Positions 1-7,272 of a stretch of DNA of 64,000 nucleotides are shown in pieces. Under the pieces are notes generated by a model. The model ran no database searches. It saw only the letters and a list, made by a program, of their open reading frames with translations, and was not told where the DNA came from. The stretch comes from Achromobacter denitrificans NBRC 15125 (GTDB lineage Bacteria > Pseudomonadota > Gammaproteobacteria > Burkholderiales > Burkholderiaceae_B): positions 1 through 64,000 of the forward strand of contig NZ_BCTQ01000001.1 in NCBI RefSeq assembly GCF_001571365.1. Direction: 5' to 3'. The first letter of the stretch is position 1. Every line of letters begins with the position of its first letter. Made by a program: the position numbers and the translations under genes.

Positions 1-4
1 TGAA

Positions 5-166
5 GCGCGGCAGTTCCTGGGCAAGAACCTCGATGCTGAACGCGCGCAACCCATGCGGTACGTGACCTGAGGCAGCGCCATGGCCCATGGGACGGACCGT
101 AGGATGGGTGGAGCGCGGCAGTTCCTGGGCAAGAACCTCGATGCTGAACGCGCGCAACCCATGCGG
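5..166 (+). repeat. 54-bp direct repeat, two copies
   Basis: The stretch at 5-58 recurs base for base at 113-166, with 54 bp between the copies. Each copy starts GCGCGGCAGTTCCTGGGC and ends CAACCCATGCGG. No convincing gene lies between 1 and 344, so this leading 344-bp region holds only repeats and the upstream region of the next gene. Confidence 0.85.
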
Positions 167-283
167 CCGTGGGCGGGCGGTGCTCGGCATCGGCCGGAAA
201 ACAGTCGATTGCGGCCGCATGGGTTGCGCGCGCTGAATACTTGAATTCTTGCCCAGGAACTGCCGCGCTCCACCCATCCTACG
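98..283. repeat. Long inverted repeat, 69-bp arms
   Basis: The arm at 98-166 (starting CGTAGGATGGGTGGAGCGCG) is repeated in reverse complement at 215-283 with a few mismatches near the middle and a 48-bp spacer. The left arm contains the second copy of the direct repeat. Transcribed, it could fold into a long hairpin. The GTAGGATGGGTGGAGCGC core resembles interspersed intergenic repeats of many bacteria; that link is from memory, not from a search. Confidence 0.8.
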
Positions 284-344
284 CGCACCGGGGGCATCCG
301 TGGCGCCGGCCTTACAATGCGGCTTTCCTCGATTGGATCGCGCC

Positions 345-773
345 ATGGCCATGCTTTGGGTCAAGACCTTTCATATAGTCTTTATCGCTTCCTGGTTTGC
401 CGGCTTGTTCTACCTGCCGCGCATCTACGTGAACCTGGCGCAGCAATCGGACCCCTCGGTCCAGGCGACGCTGCTGGGCATGGCCCGCCGGCTGTACCGC
501 TTCACCACCATCCTCGCCGTGGTCGCCGTCCTGCTGGGCATGTGGCTCTACCTGGGCTACGGCATCGGCGTGGGCCCCGGTAACGGCTGGATGCACGCCA
601 AGCTCTTTTTCGTCCTGCTCGTGATCGGCTACCATCACGCCTGTGGCTCCATGCTGCGCAAATTCGAACAGGGCAAGAACACCCGTTCGCACAAGTTCTA
701 TCGCTGGTTCAACGAAGTTCCCGTCTTGCTGCTCTTGGTGGTGGTGGCGCTGGTCGTCGTCAAACCCTTCTGA
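345..773 (+). CDS. hemJ: HemJ/CopD-like protoporphyrinogen IX oxidase
   Basis: A 142-residue integral membrane protein with about four hydrophobic segments. It begins MAMLWVKTFHIVFIASW and carries the FYLPRI segment, an HAK motif and the YHH motif typical of the UPF0093/HemJ family. HemJ oxidises protoporphyrinogen IX to protoporphyrin IX in the inner membrane during haem synthesis and binds haem through conserved histidines. The ATG at 345 is preferred because the family begins at this point; upstream in-frame codons (from 249) lie in the repeat region. The ATG at 351 is an alternative. It is followed 34 bp later by the rRNA methyltransferase gene on the same strand. Confidence 0.85.
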   Translation: MAMLWVKTFHIVFIASWFAGLFYLPRIYVNLAQQSDPSVQATLLGMARRLYRFTTILAVVAVLLGMWLYLGYGIGVGPGNGWMHAKLFFVLLVIGYHHACGSMLRKFEQGKNTRSHKFYRWFNEVPVLLLLVVVALVVVKPF

Positions 774-807
774 TACCCCCTACCTCTGCACATTCGCCAG
801 GATTCGT

Positions 808-2475
808 ATGTCCTCTGATGAACAGGACCGCCCGCGCAAGACGCTGACGATCAAGAAAACCGCGCGCGACGCGCACGCCGAAGCCGCGCCCAAGCGCGTG
901 CGCAGCGGCGCCCGGGCCCGCCTGGTCGCGCAGCAAGAGCGCGCCAAGGACAACCTGGAGCGCCAGAAAGACCCCGAAGGCTACCAGCGGCGCCAGCAGG
1001 AATCCGAGCGCGGCCCGCGCAAGTCCGCGGCTGCGGGCGAGCGCGGCCCCGCCGGTCGGGGCCAGGATGCCCGCGGCGCCACCCGCCGCGACGATGCCCC
1101 CGGTTCCCGTTCCGGCCGCGCGCCGAAACGCGCTCCCCGCCTGGATGACCAGTACATCGCGCCCGCCACGCCGGCGGGACGCTTCTACGACCCCTTCGAG
1201 GACGACGGCCCCGCGCCCGAATACCTGGCGGAATCCGAGGCCGCGCGCGCGGCCGAACTGGCCGAGGCGCCCGAGCGCGCGCCGATCGTGGAAACCCGAG
1301 GCCGCCGCCCGCGTGAAACGCGCCAGGCGGAGGTGTTTCCCATTTTCGCCCCCTGCCCCCAGGGGCTGGAAGAAGCGCTGACCGCCGAAATGCAGGCGCT
1401 GGGCTTCGAAGACGCGCAGGTCGGCCGCGCCGGCTGCTCGTTCACCGCGGACTGGTCCGGCGTGCAGCGCGCCAACCTGTACTCGCGGCTGGCCACCCGC
1501 ATCCTGGTGCAGGTCGCGCATGCCGAGATCTCGCACGAAGACGACATCCTCGACCTGGCCCGCGATACGCCCTGGGAGCGCTGGTTCGGCGCCGAACAGA
1601 CGCTGCGGGTCGACACCTCGGCCATCAAGAGCCCGGTGCAGAGCCTGCAATACTGCAATCTGCGCGCCAAGGACGGCATCTGCGACCGCCTGCGCGAACG
1701 GGAAGGCGAGCGTCCCAGCATCGACACGGTGCGGCCCGACGCCCGCGTACACCTGTTCCTGACCGGCCACACGGCCACGCTGTACCTGGACACCTCGGGC
1801 GAATCCCTGTTCAAGCGCGGCTGGCGCCTGGACAAGGGCGAGGCTCCCTTGCGCGAGAACCTGGCCGCCGGCATGCTGGCCCTGGCGGGCTGGGACCCGG
1901 CCGCGCCGCTGCTGGATCCGTTCTGCGGCTCGGGCACCATCCTGATCGAAGGCGCCTGGATCGCCCTGGGCGTGCCCCCGGGCATCTCGCGCCCCTTCGG
2001 CTTCGAGCGCCTGCGCGGCCACGACGCCTACCGCTGGCGCGACCTGAAGGAAGACGCCCGCTCGCGCATCCTGCCGCAACTGGACGCGCCGCTGGTCGGC
2101 TACGACCTCGATCCGCAAGCCATCGAATACGCCCGCAATAACGCCGAGCGCGCCTGGCTGACGGCAGACTCGATCCGCTTCGAAGTGGGCGACGCCCGCG
2201 ACATCACGGCGCCGGCCGACCACGGCTGGATCGTCACCAACCCGCCTTATGGCGAGCGCATGGGGACGGAACAGGATCCGGACCTCTGGCGCGACTGGGC
2301 GGCCTGCCTGAAGCGCAATTTCGCCGGCTGGCAGCTCCATGCCATCACCAGCGACCTGACCCTGCCCAACCAGATGCGCCTGAAGCCCAAGCGCCGCGTG
2401 CCGCTGCACAACGGCTCGCTGGACTGTCGCCTGTTCGGTTTCGAACTGGTCGCGGCCGGCTACCGCGACGCCTGA
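808..2475 (+). CDS. RlmL-type 23S rRNA guanine-N2 methyltransferase (THUMP + UPF0020)
   Basis: A 555-residue protein. Residues 1-170 are a charged, Arg/Ala/Glu-rich low-complexity tail starting MSSDEQDRPRKTLTIKK. A THUMP-type RNA-binding region starts near residue 175 (FPIFAPCPQGLEE). A Rossmann methyltransferase domain follows, with the SAM-binding motif LLDPFCGSGT (Asp370) and the catalytic motif NPPYGER (Asn478). This is the RlmL part of the E. coli RlmKL enzyme, which makes m2G2445 in 23S rRNA; the RlmK half is absent. The tail is not part of the enzyme family and may help RNA or ribosome binding (inference). Many databases would call it a class I SAM-dependent methyltransferase or N6-DNA-methylase-like protein. 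Confidence 0.85.
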   Translation: MSSDEQDRPRKTLTIKKTARDAHAEAAPKRVRSGARARLVAQQERAKDNLERQKDPEGYQRRQQESERGPRKSAAAGERGPAGRGQDARGATRRDDAPGSRSGRAPKRAPRLDDQYIAPATPAGRFYDPFEDDGPAPEYLAESEAARAAELAEAPERAPIVETRGRRPRETRQAEVFPIFAPCPQGLEEALTAEMQALGFEDAQVGRAGCSFTADWSGVQRANLYSRLATRILVQVAHAEISHEDDILDLARDTPWERWFGAEQTLRVDTSAIKSPVQSLQYCNLRAKDGICDRLREREGERPSIDTVRPDARVHLFLTGHTATLYLDTSGESLFKRGWRLDKGEAPLRENLAAGMLALAGWDPAAPLLDPFCGSGTILIEGAWIALGVPPGISRPFGFERLRGHDAYRWRDLKEDARSRILPQLDAPLVGYDLDPQAIEYARNNAERAWLTADSIRFEVGDARDITAPADHGWIVTNPPYGERMGTEQDPDLWRDWAACLKRNFAGWQLHAITSDLTLPNQMRLKPKRRVPLHNGSLDCRLFGFELVAAGYRDA

Positions 2476-2527
2476 GCCATGGCGGCTTCCGGGCGGCCGC
2501 GCGCCGCCCGGCCCATCCTCCCCCTTG

Positions 2528-2596
2528 TGGTGCGCCGCCCAGCCTGCCCGTTGTAAAAGCGCCGCAACATGGTGCGCGTATCTTTGCTTATGGTGC
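2528..2596 (+). promoter_or_regulatory. Three phased TGGTGC half-sites (NtrC-like)
   Basis: TGGTGC occurs at 2528-2533, 2570-2575 and 2591-2596, so the copies are 42 and 21 bp apart, on one face of the helix. The middle copy sits in CAACATGGTGC, which resembles NtrC sites upstream of enterobacterial glnA as I remember them. They lie 60-130 bp upstream of the promoter of the 62-residue protein. The opposite half of each palindrome is poor, so regulator identity is a guess. Confidence 0.35.
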
Positions 2597-2655
2597 CTCG
2601 CAGCGTCGTTTTGGGGCATCATCGAACCAAGGTGTTGCCAATACGCACCGGCCAC

Positions 2656-2698
2656 TTGCACACATTCAGGGTTAACCCTATAATTCGGGTTATCCCTA
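2656..2698 (+). promoter_or_regulatory. Sigma-70 promoter with overlapping GGGTTAACCC palindrome
   Basis: TTGCAC (2656-2661) and TATAAT (2679-2684) are separated by exactly 17 bp, close to the sigma-70 consensus. The spacer contains the perfect palindrome GGGTTAACCC (2669-2678), and a near copy, GGGTTATCCC, follows the -10 at 2688-2697. A repressor bound to the pair would block polymerase. The transcript would lead into the GTG start at 2735. Confidence 0.65.
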
Positions 2699-2734
2699 GT
2701 AGCTAAACAACAGTGCAAGCCCGTGGAGGCTATT

Positions 2735-2923
2735 GTGATCAACCCGAACAACACCATCCGCCTGACCGACGAACTTGAGCGTCAACTGATGCTCCAGGCT
2801 ATTGAAGAACAATTCCGTCCGCACCCGATGCGGGCGTTGGCCGCCGGCCTGCGTAAGCTGGCCCACGGCATCAAGGCCCTGGCTGGCAAGACGAGCGCCA
2901 AGAACGCGCACTCCGCTGCCTGA
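2735..2923 (+). CDS. Small protein of unknown function, 62 aa
   Basis: I do not recognise this family. The GTG at 2735 is chosen because GGAGG (2725-2729) lies five bases upstream; the GTG at 2723 overlaps that site. The product is a soluble, mostly helical, basic protein without membrane segments or cysteines. It has an acidic/amphipathic N-terminal half (LTDELERQLMLQAIEEQ) and a basic, Ala/Lys-rich C-terminal half (LRKLAHGIKALAGKT). A strong promoter, a good ribosome site and a terminator just downstream (2990-3015) make it a well-delimited single-gene unit. A nucleoid- or regulator-type role is possible but not shown. Confidence 0.65.
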   Translation: MINPNNTIRLTDELERQLMLQAIEEQFRPHPMRALAAGLRKLAHGIKALAGKTSAKNAHSAA

Positions 2924-2989
2924 GCATGGCCCCGGGCCCTAGGGCCTGAAAAGTTTTCCCCTTGGGGGCTGCACAGCCCCTTTTATAGA

Positions 2990-3015
2990 CCCGCCCTCAC
3001 CGGCGGGTTTTTTTT
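2990..3015 (+). terminator. Rho-independent terminator
   Basis: CCCGCC (2990-2995) pairs with GGCGGG (3002-3007), followed by eight T residues (3008-3015). It ends the transcript of the 62-residue protein. A second small stem, GGGGCTGCACAGCCCC, lies just before it (about 2965-2980). Confidence 0.85.
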
Positions 3016-3027
3016 GCCTGAATGGGG

Positions 3028-3160
3028 CCCCCACGCTGCGCGCGCGTTGCGCGCTTGCTGCCCCCCGAGGGGGCTGGCCCGCCTTGGGGCGGCCCGGCGG
3101 CGGGCCGGCTGTGTGTGCCCCCACGCTGCGCGCGCGTTACGCGCTTGCTGCCCCCCGAGG
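3028..3160 (+). repeat. 43-bp GC-rich direct repeat, two copies
   Basis: The stretch starting CCCCCACGCTGCGCGCGCGT at 3028-3070 is repeated at 3118-3160 with one change (GTTGC versus GTTAC), giving a 90-bp period. The ends CTGCCCCCCGAGGGG are themselves palindromic. Together with GC-rich sequence to 3280 they fill the 395-bp gap between the 62-residue gene and the RDD gene; no ORF here looks coding. Confidence 0.8.
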
Positions 3161-3280
3161 GGCTGGCTGTATGGACCGGGGACATGGGTAACAGGTTGAC
3201 TCGGGCCGCCGAACACGCGGCCCCGCGGGTGGTCCTCGCATCGCGCGCTTGCGGCCCCTCAAAGCGGGGCTTGCCGCGCC

Positions 3281-3310
3281 TTGGGACGGTCCGGGATTCC
3301 CGGGCATAAT
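3281..3310 (+). promoter_or_regulatory. Probable promoter of the RDD gene
   Basis: TTGGGA (3281-3286) and CATAAT (3305-3310) are 18 bp apart. The -10 element ends eight bases before the ATG at 3319, so transcription would begin at or next to the start codon and the mRNA would be nearly leaderless. Confidence 0.45.
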
Positions 3311-3318
3311 ACGCGTCC

Positions 3319-3834
3319 ATGACCGACGCCCATCTCGAACAGACCCCCAATCGGCTGCGCCGATTCGCCTGCATGATGTACGAAGCCGTGCTGCTGTTCG
3401 GCGTGGTGTTTCTCGCCGGCTACCTGATGGACACCCTGACGCAAAGCAAGAGCGCGCTGGATCTGCGTCCCGCCCGGCAGGCCTGGCTGTTCGTCGCGAT
3501 CGGCGCCTATTTCGTGCTGTGCTGGCGCCGCCGCGGCCAGACGCTGCCCATGAAGACCTGGAACATCCGGCTGGTGGACCGCGACGGCAATACGCCGTCC
3601 ACGCCCCGCCTCGTGCTGCGCTACGTCCTGGCCTGGCCCCTGGTGCTGGCCGGCGCCGGCCTGGTGTGGGCCGCCGCCACCGCCACCGGCTGGCCGTCGA
3701 TGGACATGTTCATCGTGGCGGCGCCCTTCTCCATCTTCGTCTGGTCCTGGTTCGACCCGGACGGCCAATTCCTCCACGACCGCATCCTGGGCACGCGGCT
3801 GCGCAACGCGCCGCAGCGCAAGAAAGCCCGCTGA
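3319..3834 (+). CDS. RDD family membrane protein
   Basis: A 171-residue protein with an Arg-containing N-terminus (NRLRRFACMMYEAVLLFGVVF), three or four hydrophobic segments, and an FDPDGQFLHDRILGTRL ending that matches the RDD family (two Asp and Arg positions near the C-terminus). RDD proteins are inner-membrane proteins of unclear function, in some cases suggested to be transporters. The gene stands alone, preceded by repeats and its own promoter; no ribosome-binding site is visible before the ATG. Confidence 0.8.
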   Translation: MTDAHLEQTPNRLRRFACMMYEAVLLFGVVFLAGYLMDTLTQSKSALDLRPARQAWLFVAIGAYFVLCWRRRGQTLPMKTWNIRLVDRDGNTPSTPRLVLRYVLAWPLVLAGAGLVWAAATATGWPSMDMFIVAAPFSIFVWSWFDPDGQFLHDRILGTRLRNAPQRKKAR

Positions 3835-3986
3835 GCCAGCCCGGCCTTCCGGCCGGCCGACCTCCCCCCGCCCCTGCGGGCGGCCTCGCGGCTCGCCGTC
3901 ACAACTGCGTCATCCAAGGTTCATGATCCGGTCATCGCCGGGTGGTTTGATTGCCAGGAATGACCACAGCCCTTGGGGACGCGACC

Positions 3987-4832
3987 GTGAACGAAATCCA
4001 ACCTGCGCACTGGCGCGCCCTCTGGATTTCCGATATTCACCTGGGCACCGCCGGGTGCAAGGCGGAATTCCTGCTCGATTTCCTGGACCACAACGATTCC
4101 GACACCCTGTACCTGGTGGGGGACATCGTCGACGGCTGGCAGTTGCGCAAGCACTGGCACTGGCCCCGCGCCCACAACGACGTCATCCAGCGCATCCTGC
4201 GCAAGGCCCGCAACGGCACCCGCGTCGTGTTCATTCCGGGCAACCATGACGAGTTCGCCCGCGAGTTCGCCGGCTACGCCTTCGGCGACATCGAGATCCT
4301 GGACGAAGACGTGCACGTCACCGCCAAAGGCCTGCGGCTGCTGGTGCTGCACGGCGACCAATTCGACGGGGTGGTCCAGCACAGCCGCTGGCTGGCCCAC
4401 CTGGGCGATGGGCTCTACCAGCTGGCGCTCTGGATCAACCACCATTTCAACCGACTGCGCCATCGCCTGGGCCTGCACTACTGGTCCCTGTCGCAGTACC
4501 TGAAGCACAAGGTCAAGAACGCCGTCTCCTTCATCACCGACTTCGAGGAAGCGCTGGCGGGCGAAGCCCGGCGCCGCGGCCTGGACGGCGTGGTCTGCGG
4601 CCACATCCACAAAGCCGAGCTGCGGGACGTGGGCGGGATTCTCTATTGCAACGACGGAGACTGGGTGGAAAGCCTGTCTGCCCTGGGTGAAACCCACGAA
4701 GGCCAGCTCCAGCTGCTGGACTGGGCCGCCATCCAGGCCGAGCGACGGGCCGAGCCGGCGCCCCGTCCGCCCCGCTCGCTGACGCTGCCCGCGCTGCCCT
4801 CCGCGCTGCGCCGCCAAGGCAAACACCCGTGA
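3987..4832 (+). CDS. LpxH-like UDP-2,3-diacylglucosamine diphosphatase family phosphoesterase
   Basis: A 281-residue calcineurin-like metallophosphoesterase. Motifs in order are SDIHLG, GDIVDGW, GNHDE, an LHGDQFD segment and VCGHIHKAE, which supply the Asp, His and Asn ligands of a dinuclear metal site. LpxH-family enzymes hydrolyse UDP-2,3-diacylglucosamine in lipid A synthesis, but this longer branch (LpxH2-like) may act on another substrate. The GTG at 3987 follows GGGGA by seven bases and starts where the homology begins; ATG at 3960 and TTG at 3951 are in-frame alternatives. The last 40 residues are Pro/Ala/Arg-rich and probably disordered. Confidence 0.75.
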   Translation: MNEIQPAHWRALWISDIHLGTAGCKAEFLLDFLDHNDSDTLYLVGDIVDGWQLRKHWHWPRAHNDVIQRILRKARNGTRVVFIPGNHDEFAREFAGYAFGDIEILDEDVHVTAKGLRLLVLHGDQFDGVVQHSRWLAHLGDGLYQLALWINHHFNRLRHRLGLHYWSLSQYLKHKVKNAVSFITDFEEALAGEARRRGLDGVVCGHIHKAELRDVGGILYCNDGDWVESLSALGETHEGQLQLLDWAAIQAERRAEPAPRPPRSLTLPALPSALRRQGKHP

Positions 4833-4864
4833 TAACCCGTATGCGTCCCCGTTACGCAACGGGG

Positions 4865-4941
4865 ATGTTGCAGTTCACGGCCCTCTAGGTCATGCTTGCA
4901 TCTGGGGCAACGGGCGATCTGACCCGTTCACGCTGCAACAT
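4865..4941 (+). promoter_or_regulatory. Inverted repeat upstream of the acyl-CoA synthetase gene
   Basis: ATGTTGCAG (4865-4873) recurs inverted as CTGCAACAT (4933-4941), ending 17 bp before the start codon at 4959. Nine-base perfect arms 59 bp apart could be two half-sites of a looping regulator or chance. Confidence 0.3.
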
Positions 4942-4958
4942 GCTCACAACATAGGGCC

Positions 4959-6653
4959 ATGAACGACCAATATCAGGCGCTCTACCAAACATTCCGCTGG
5001 CTGGTACCCACCCAGTTCAACATCGCGGAAGCGTGCTGCCACCGCTGGGCATCCAGCAGTCCGGATGCGCGGCGCATCGCCATCTACTATGAAGACGAAT
5101 CCGGCAACCGCGAGGTCTGGACCTATGCCCGCTTGGCGGAAGCGGCCAACCAGTTGGCGAACGGCCTGATAAAAATGGGGGTCGGTCGCGGCGACCGGGT
5201 CGGTGTGGTTTTGGGGCAACGGCCGGAAACCGTGGTGGCCCACATGGCCATCTACAGCGTGGGCGCCGTGGTGTTGCCGCTGTCCGCCCTGTTCGGCCCG
5301 GAAGCCCTGGAAAGCCGCCTGCGCGACTCGGAAGCCCGCGTCGCGATCGTGGATTACGCCTCCAGCGCCAACCTGCTGTCCATCAGCGACGACTGCCCCG
5401 CCCTGCAACAGATCATCGGCATCGGCTTCGCGGACGAACGCGTGCTGCCCTGGCGCAGCCTGCTGGCCCGCCAGCCCAGCGAATTCAAGGCCGTCCAGAC
5501 CCGCTCGTCGGATCCGGCCATCCTGCTCTATACCTCCGGCACCACCGGCGCGCCCAAGGGCGCCCTGCTGCCCCACAGCGTGCTGATCGGCAACCTGCCG
5601 GGCTTCGTGGCCTCCCAGGACTGGTTCCCCAAGCCCGGCGACGTGTTCTGGTCGCCCGCCGACTGGGCCTGGACGGGCGGCATGATGGACGCCCTGCTGC
5701 CCACGCTGTATTTCGGGCATGCCATCGTCGGCACGCGCGGCCGTTTTTCGGTGGAGCGCGCCTTCGAGCTCCTGGAGCGCTACCAGGTCACCAATACCTT
5801 CCTGTTCCCCACCGCGCTGAAGATGATGATGAAAGCGGTGCCGGACCCGCGCAGCCGCTACCAGCTGGCGCTGCGCGCCGTCATGAGCGCGGGCGAAAGC
5901 GTGGGGGAAAGCGTGTTCGACTGGTGCCGGTCGGCGCTGGGCGTGACGCCGAACGAAATGTTCGGCCAAACCGAAATGAACTACGTGGTCGGCAACAGCC
6001 AGAAGCGCTGGCCGGCCAAGCCCGGCAGCATGGGCCGCCCCTATCCGGGCCACAACGTCGCGGTGCTGGACGAAGACGGCAAGCCGGTGGCCGCCGGCGG
6101 CACCGGCGAGATCGCCGTCAACCGCCTGGACATCCACGGCTACCCCGACCCGGTCATGTTCCTGGGCTACTGGCGCAACGAGGCCGCCACGCAGGCCAAG
6201 TTCAAGGGCGACTGGTGCATGACGGGCGACCTGGCGACGGTGGATGCCGACGGCTACCTCTGGTACGCGGGCCGGGCGGACGACGTCTTCAAGTCCGCCG
6301 GCTACCGGATCGGCCCGGGGGAAATCGAAAGCTGCCTGGTCGGGCATCCGGCCGTGGCCAATGCGGCCGTCGTGCCCAAGCCGGACGCCGAACGCGGCGC
6401 CCTGGTGAAGGCCTACGTGGTCCTGACCCCGGAATTCGCGCAGCGCGACCGCGGCGACCTCATCGAAAACCTGCAGGAACACGTGCGCGAGCGCCTGGCC
6501 CCCTACGAGTATCCCAAGGAGATCGAGTTCGTCGACGAGTTGCCCATGACCACCACCGGTAAAATCCAACGCCGCATCCTGCGCCAGCGCGAGGAAGACC
6601 TCGCCCGGATCGCCGCAGACACAACAGACGCGCCGCCGGCCCCTCAGGCCTGA
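4959..6653 (+). CDS. AMP-dependent acyl-CoA synthetase (MACS-like)
   Basis: A 564-residue adenylate-forming enzyme. It has the ATP-binding P-loop YTSGTTGAPKG (around residue 190), a FGQTEMNYVVG motif, the hinge region TGDLATVDADGYLWYAGRADDVFKSAGYRIGP, and the C-terminal catalytic lysine segment TTGKIQRRILR. It activates a carboxylic acid with ATP and CoA; the ADWAWTGGMMDALLP substrate-side segment resembles acetyl-CoA-synthetase-like and medium-chain (MACS) enzymes, so a short or medium-chain acid is likely. It lies 22 bp upstream of the gamma-carbonic-anhydrase-like gene and is probably co-transcribed with it. Confidence 0.85.
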   Translation: MNDQYQALYQTFRWLVPTQFNIAEACCHRWASSSPDARRIAIYYEDESGNREVWTYARLAEAANQLANGLIKMGVGRGDRVGVVLGQRPETVVAHMAIYSVGAVVLPLSALFGPEALESRLRDSEARVAIVDYASSANLLSISDDCPALQQIIGIGFADERVLPWRSLLARQPSEFKAVQTRSSDPAILLYTSGTTGAPKGALLPHSVLIGNLPGFVASQDWFPKPGDVFWSPADWAWTGGMMDALLPTLYFGHAIVGTRGRFSVERAFELLERYQVTNTFLFPTALKMMMKAVPDPRSRYQLALRAVMSAGESVGESVFDWCRSALGVTPNEMFGQTEMNYVVGNSQKRWPAKPGSMGRPYPGHNVAVLDEDGKPVAAGGTGEIAVNRLDIHGYPDPVMFLGYWRNEAATQAKFKGDWCMTGDLATVDADGYLWYAGRADDVFKSAGYRIGPGEIESCLVGHPAVANAAVVPKPDAERGALVKAYVVLTPEFAQRDRGDLIENLQEHVRERLAPYEYPKEIEFVDELPMTTTGKIQRRILRQREEDLARIAADTTDAPPAPQA

Positions 6654-6675
6654 CGCCGCAACCGGAGACCAAGGC

Positions 6676-7197
6676 ATGCCCATCTACCAGCTCGACGACC
6701 TGATTCCCCGCATCGACCCCTCGGCCTACGTGGCCGACAGCGCCGACCTCATCGGCAACGTCACGCTGCAGGCCAATGTCAGCATCTGGTCGAACGTTTC
6801 GATCCGCGGCGACAACGACGCCATCGTGATCGGCCATGGCACCAATATCCAGGAAGGCAGCGTGCTGCACGTGGACGAAGGCTGCCCCATGAACGTCGGC
6901 CCCAACGTGACGGTGGGCCACCAGGCCATGCTGCACGGCTGTACCATCCACGAAGGTTCGCTGGTGGGCATGCAGGCCATCGTGCTGAACAACGCGGTCA
7001 TCGGCCGCAACTGCCTGATCGGCGCCGGCGCCATCATCCCCGAAGACCGCATCATCCCGGACAACTCCCTGGTCATCGGCATTGGCAAGATCGTCCGCGA
7101 GCTCTCGGACGAGGAAATCGCCAACCTGCACAAGAACACCGCCCACTACGTGGCGCGGGGCCAACACTACAAGACCGGCCTGAAGCGCATCGGCTGA
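6676..7197 (+). CDS. Gamma-carbonic anhydrase family protein
   Basis: A 173-residue left-handed beta-helix protein with hexapeptide repeats (I/V-G-x-x-x). Candidate zinc ligands are His65, His82 and His87, in the spacing seen in YrdA/PaaY/Cam-type proteins. Some relatives hydrate CO2, and PaaY has thioesterase activity on CoA esters; next to an acyl-CoA synthetase the latter is worth considering. The ribosome site is GGAGA before the ATG. A 10-base perfect hairpin follows the gene. Confidence 0.85.
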   Translation: MPIYQLDDLIPRIDPSAYVADSADLIGNVTLQANVSIWSNVSIRGDNDAIVIGHGTNIQEGSVLHVDEGCPMNVGPNVTVGHQAMLHGCTIHEGSLVGMQAIVLNNAVIGRNCLIGAGAIIPEDRIIPDNSLVIGIGKIVRELSDEEIANLHKNTAHYVARGQHYKTGLKRIG

Positions 7198-7219
7198 TCC
7201 TCCCCGCGCGGCGCTTCAA

Positions 7220-7240
7220 CCCCCTGCTGCCAGCAGGGGG
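7220..7240 (+). terminator. Hairpin after the gamma-carbonic-anhydrase gene
   Basis: CCCCCTGCTG (7220-7229) is followed after one base by CAGCAGGGGG (7231-7240). The stem is strong but no T-run follows, so it may be a weak or Rho-assisted terminator or only an mRNA-stabilising hairpin. Confidence 0.45.
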
Positions 7241-7272
7241 ATTTGGCCTGCCTGATCGGCTAAGATTCCTCC

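Noticed and set aside
169-378. 69-codon plus-strand ORF over the first repeat cluster
   Set aside because: It consists mainly of the repeat and overlaps hemJ in another frame; no ribosome site.
2568-2590. Sigma-54 promoter near TGGTGC...TTTGC
   Set aside because: The GG and GC dinucleotides are 13 bp apart instead of 10, so the -24/-12 geometry fails.
760-2757. 665-codon minus-strand ORF opposite the RlmL-type gene
   Set aside because: Shadow of a gene with clear THUMP and methyltransferase motifs; no domain recognisable.
3014-3309. Small ORFs on both strands in the 3.0-3.3 kb repeat region
   Set aside because: They are translations of the GC-rich direct repeats with no coding signal.
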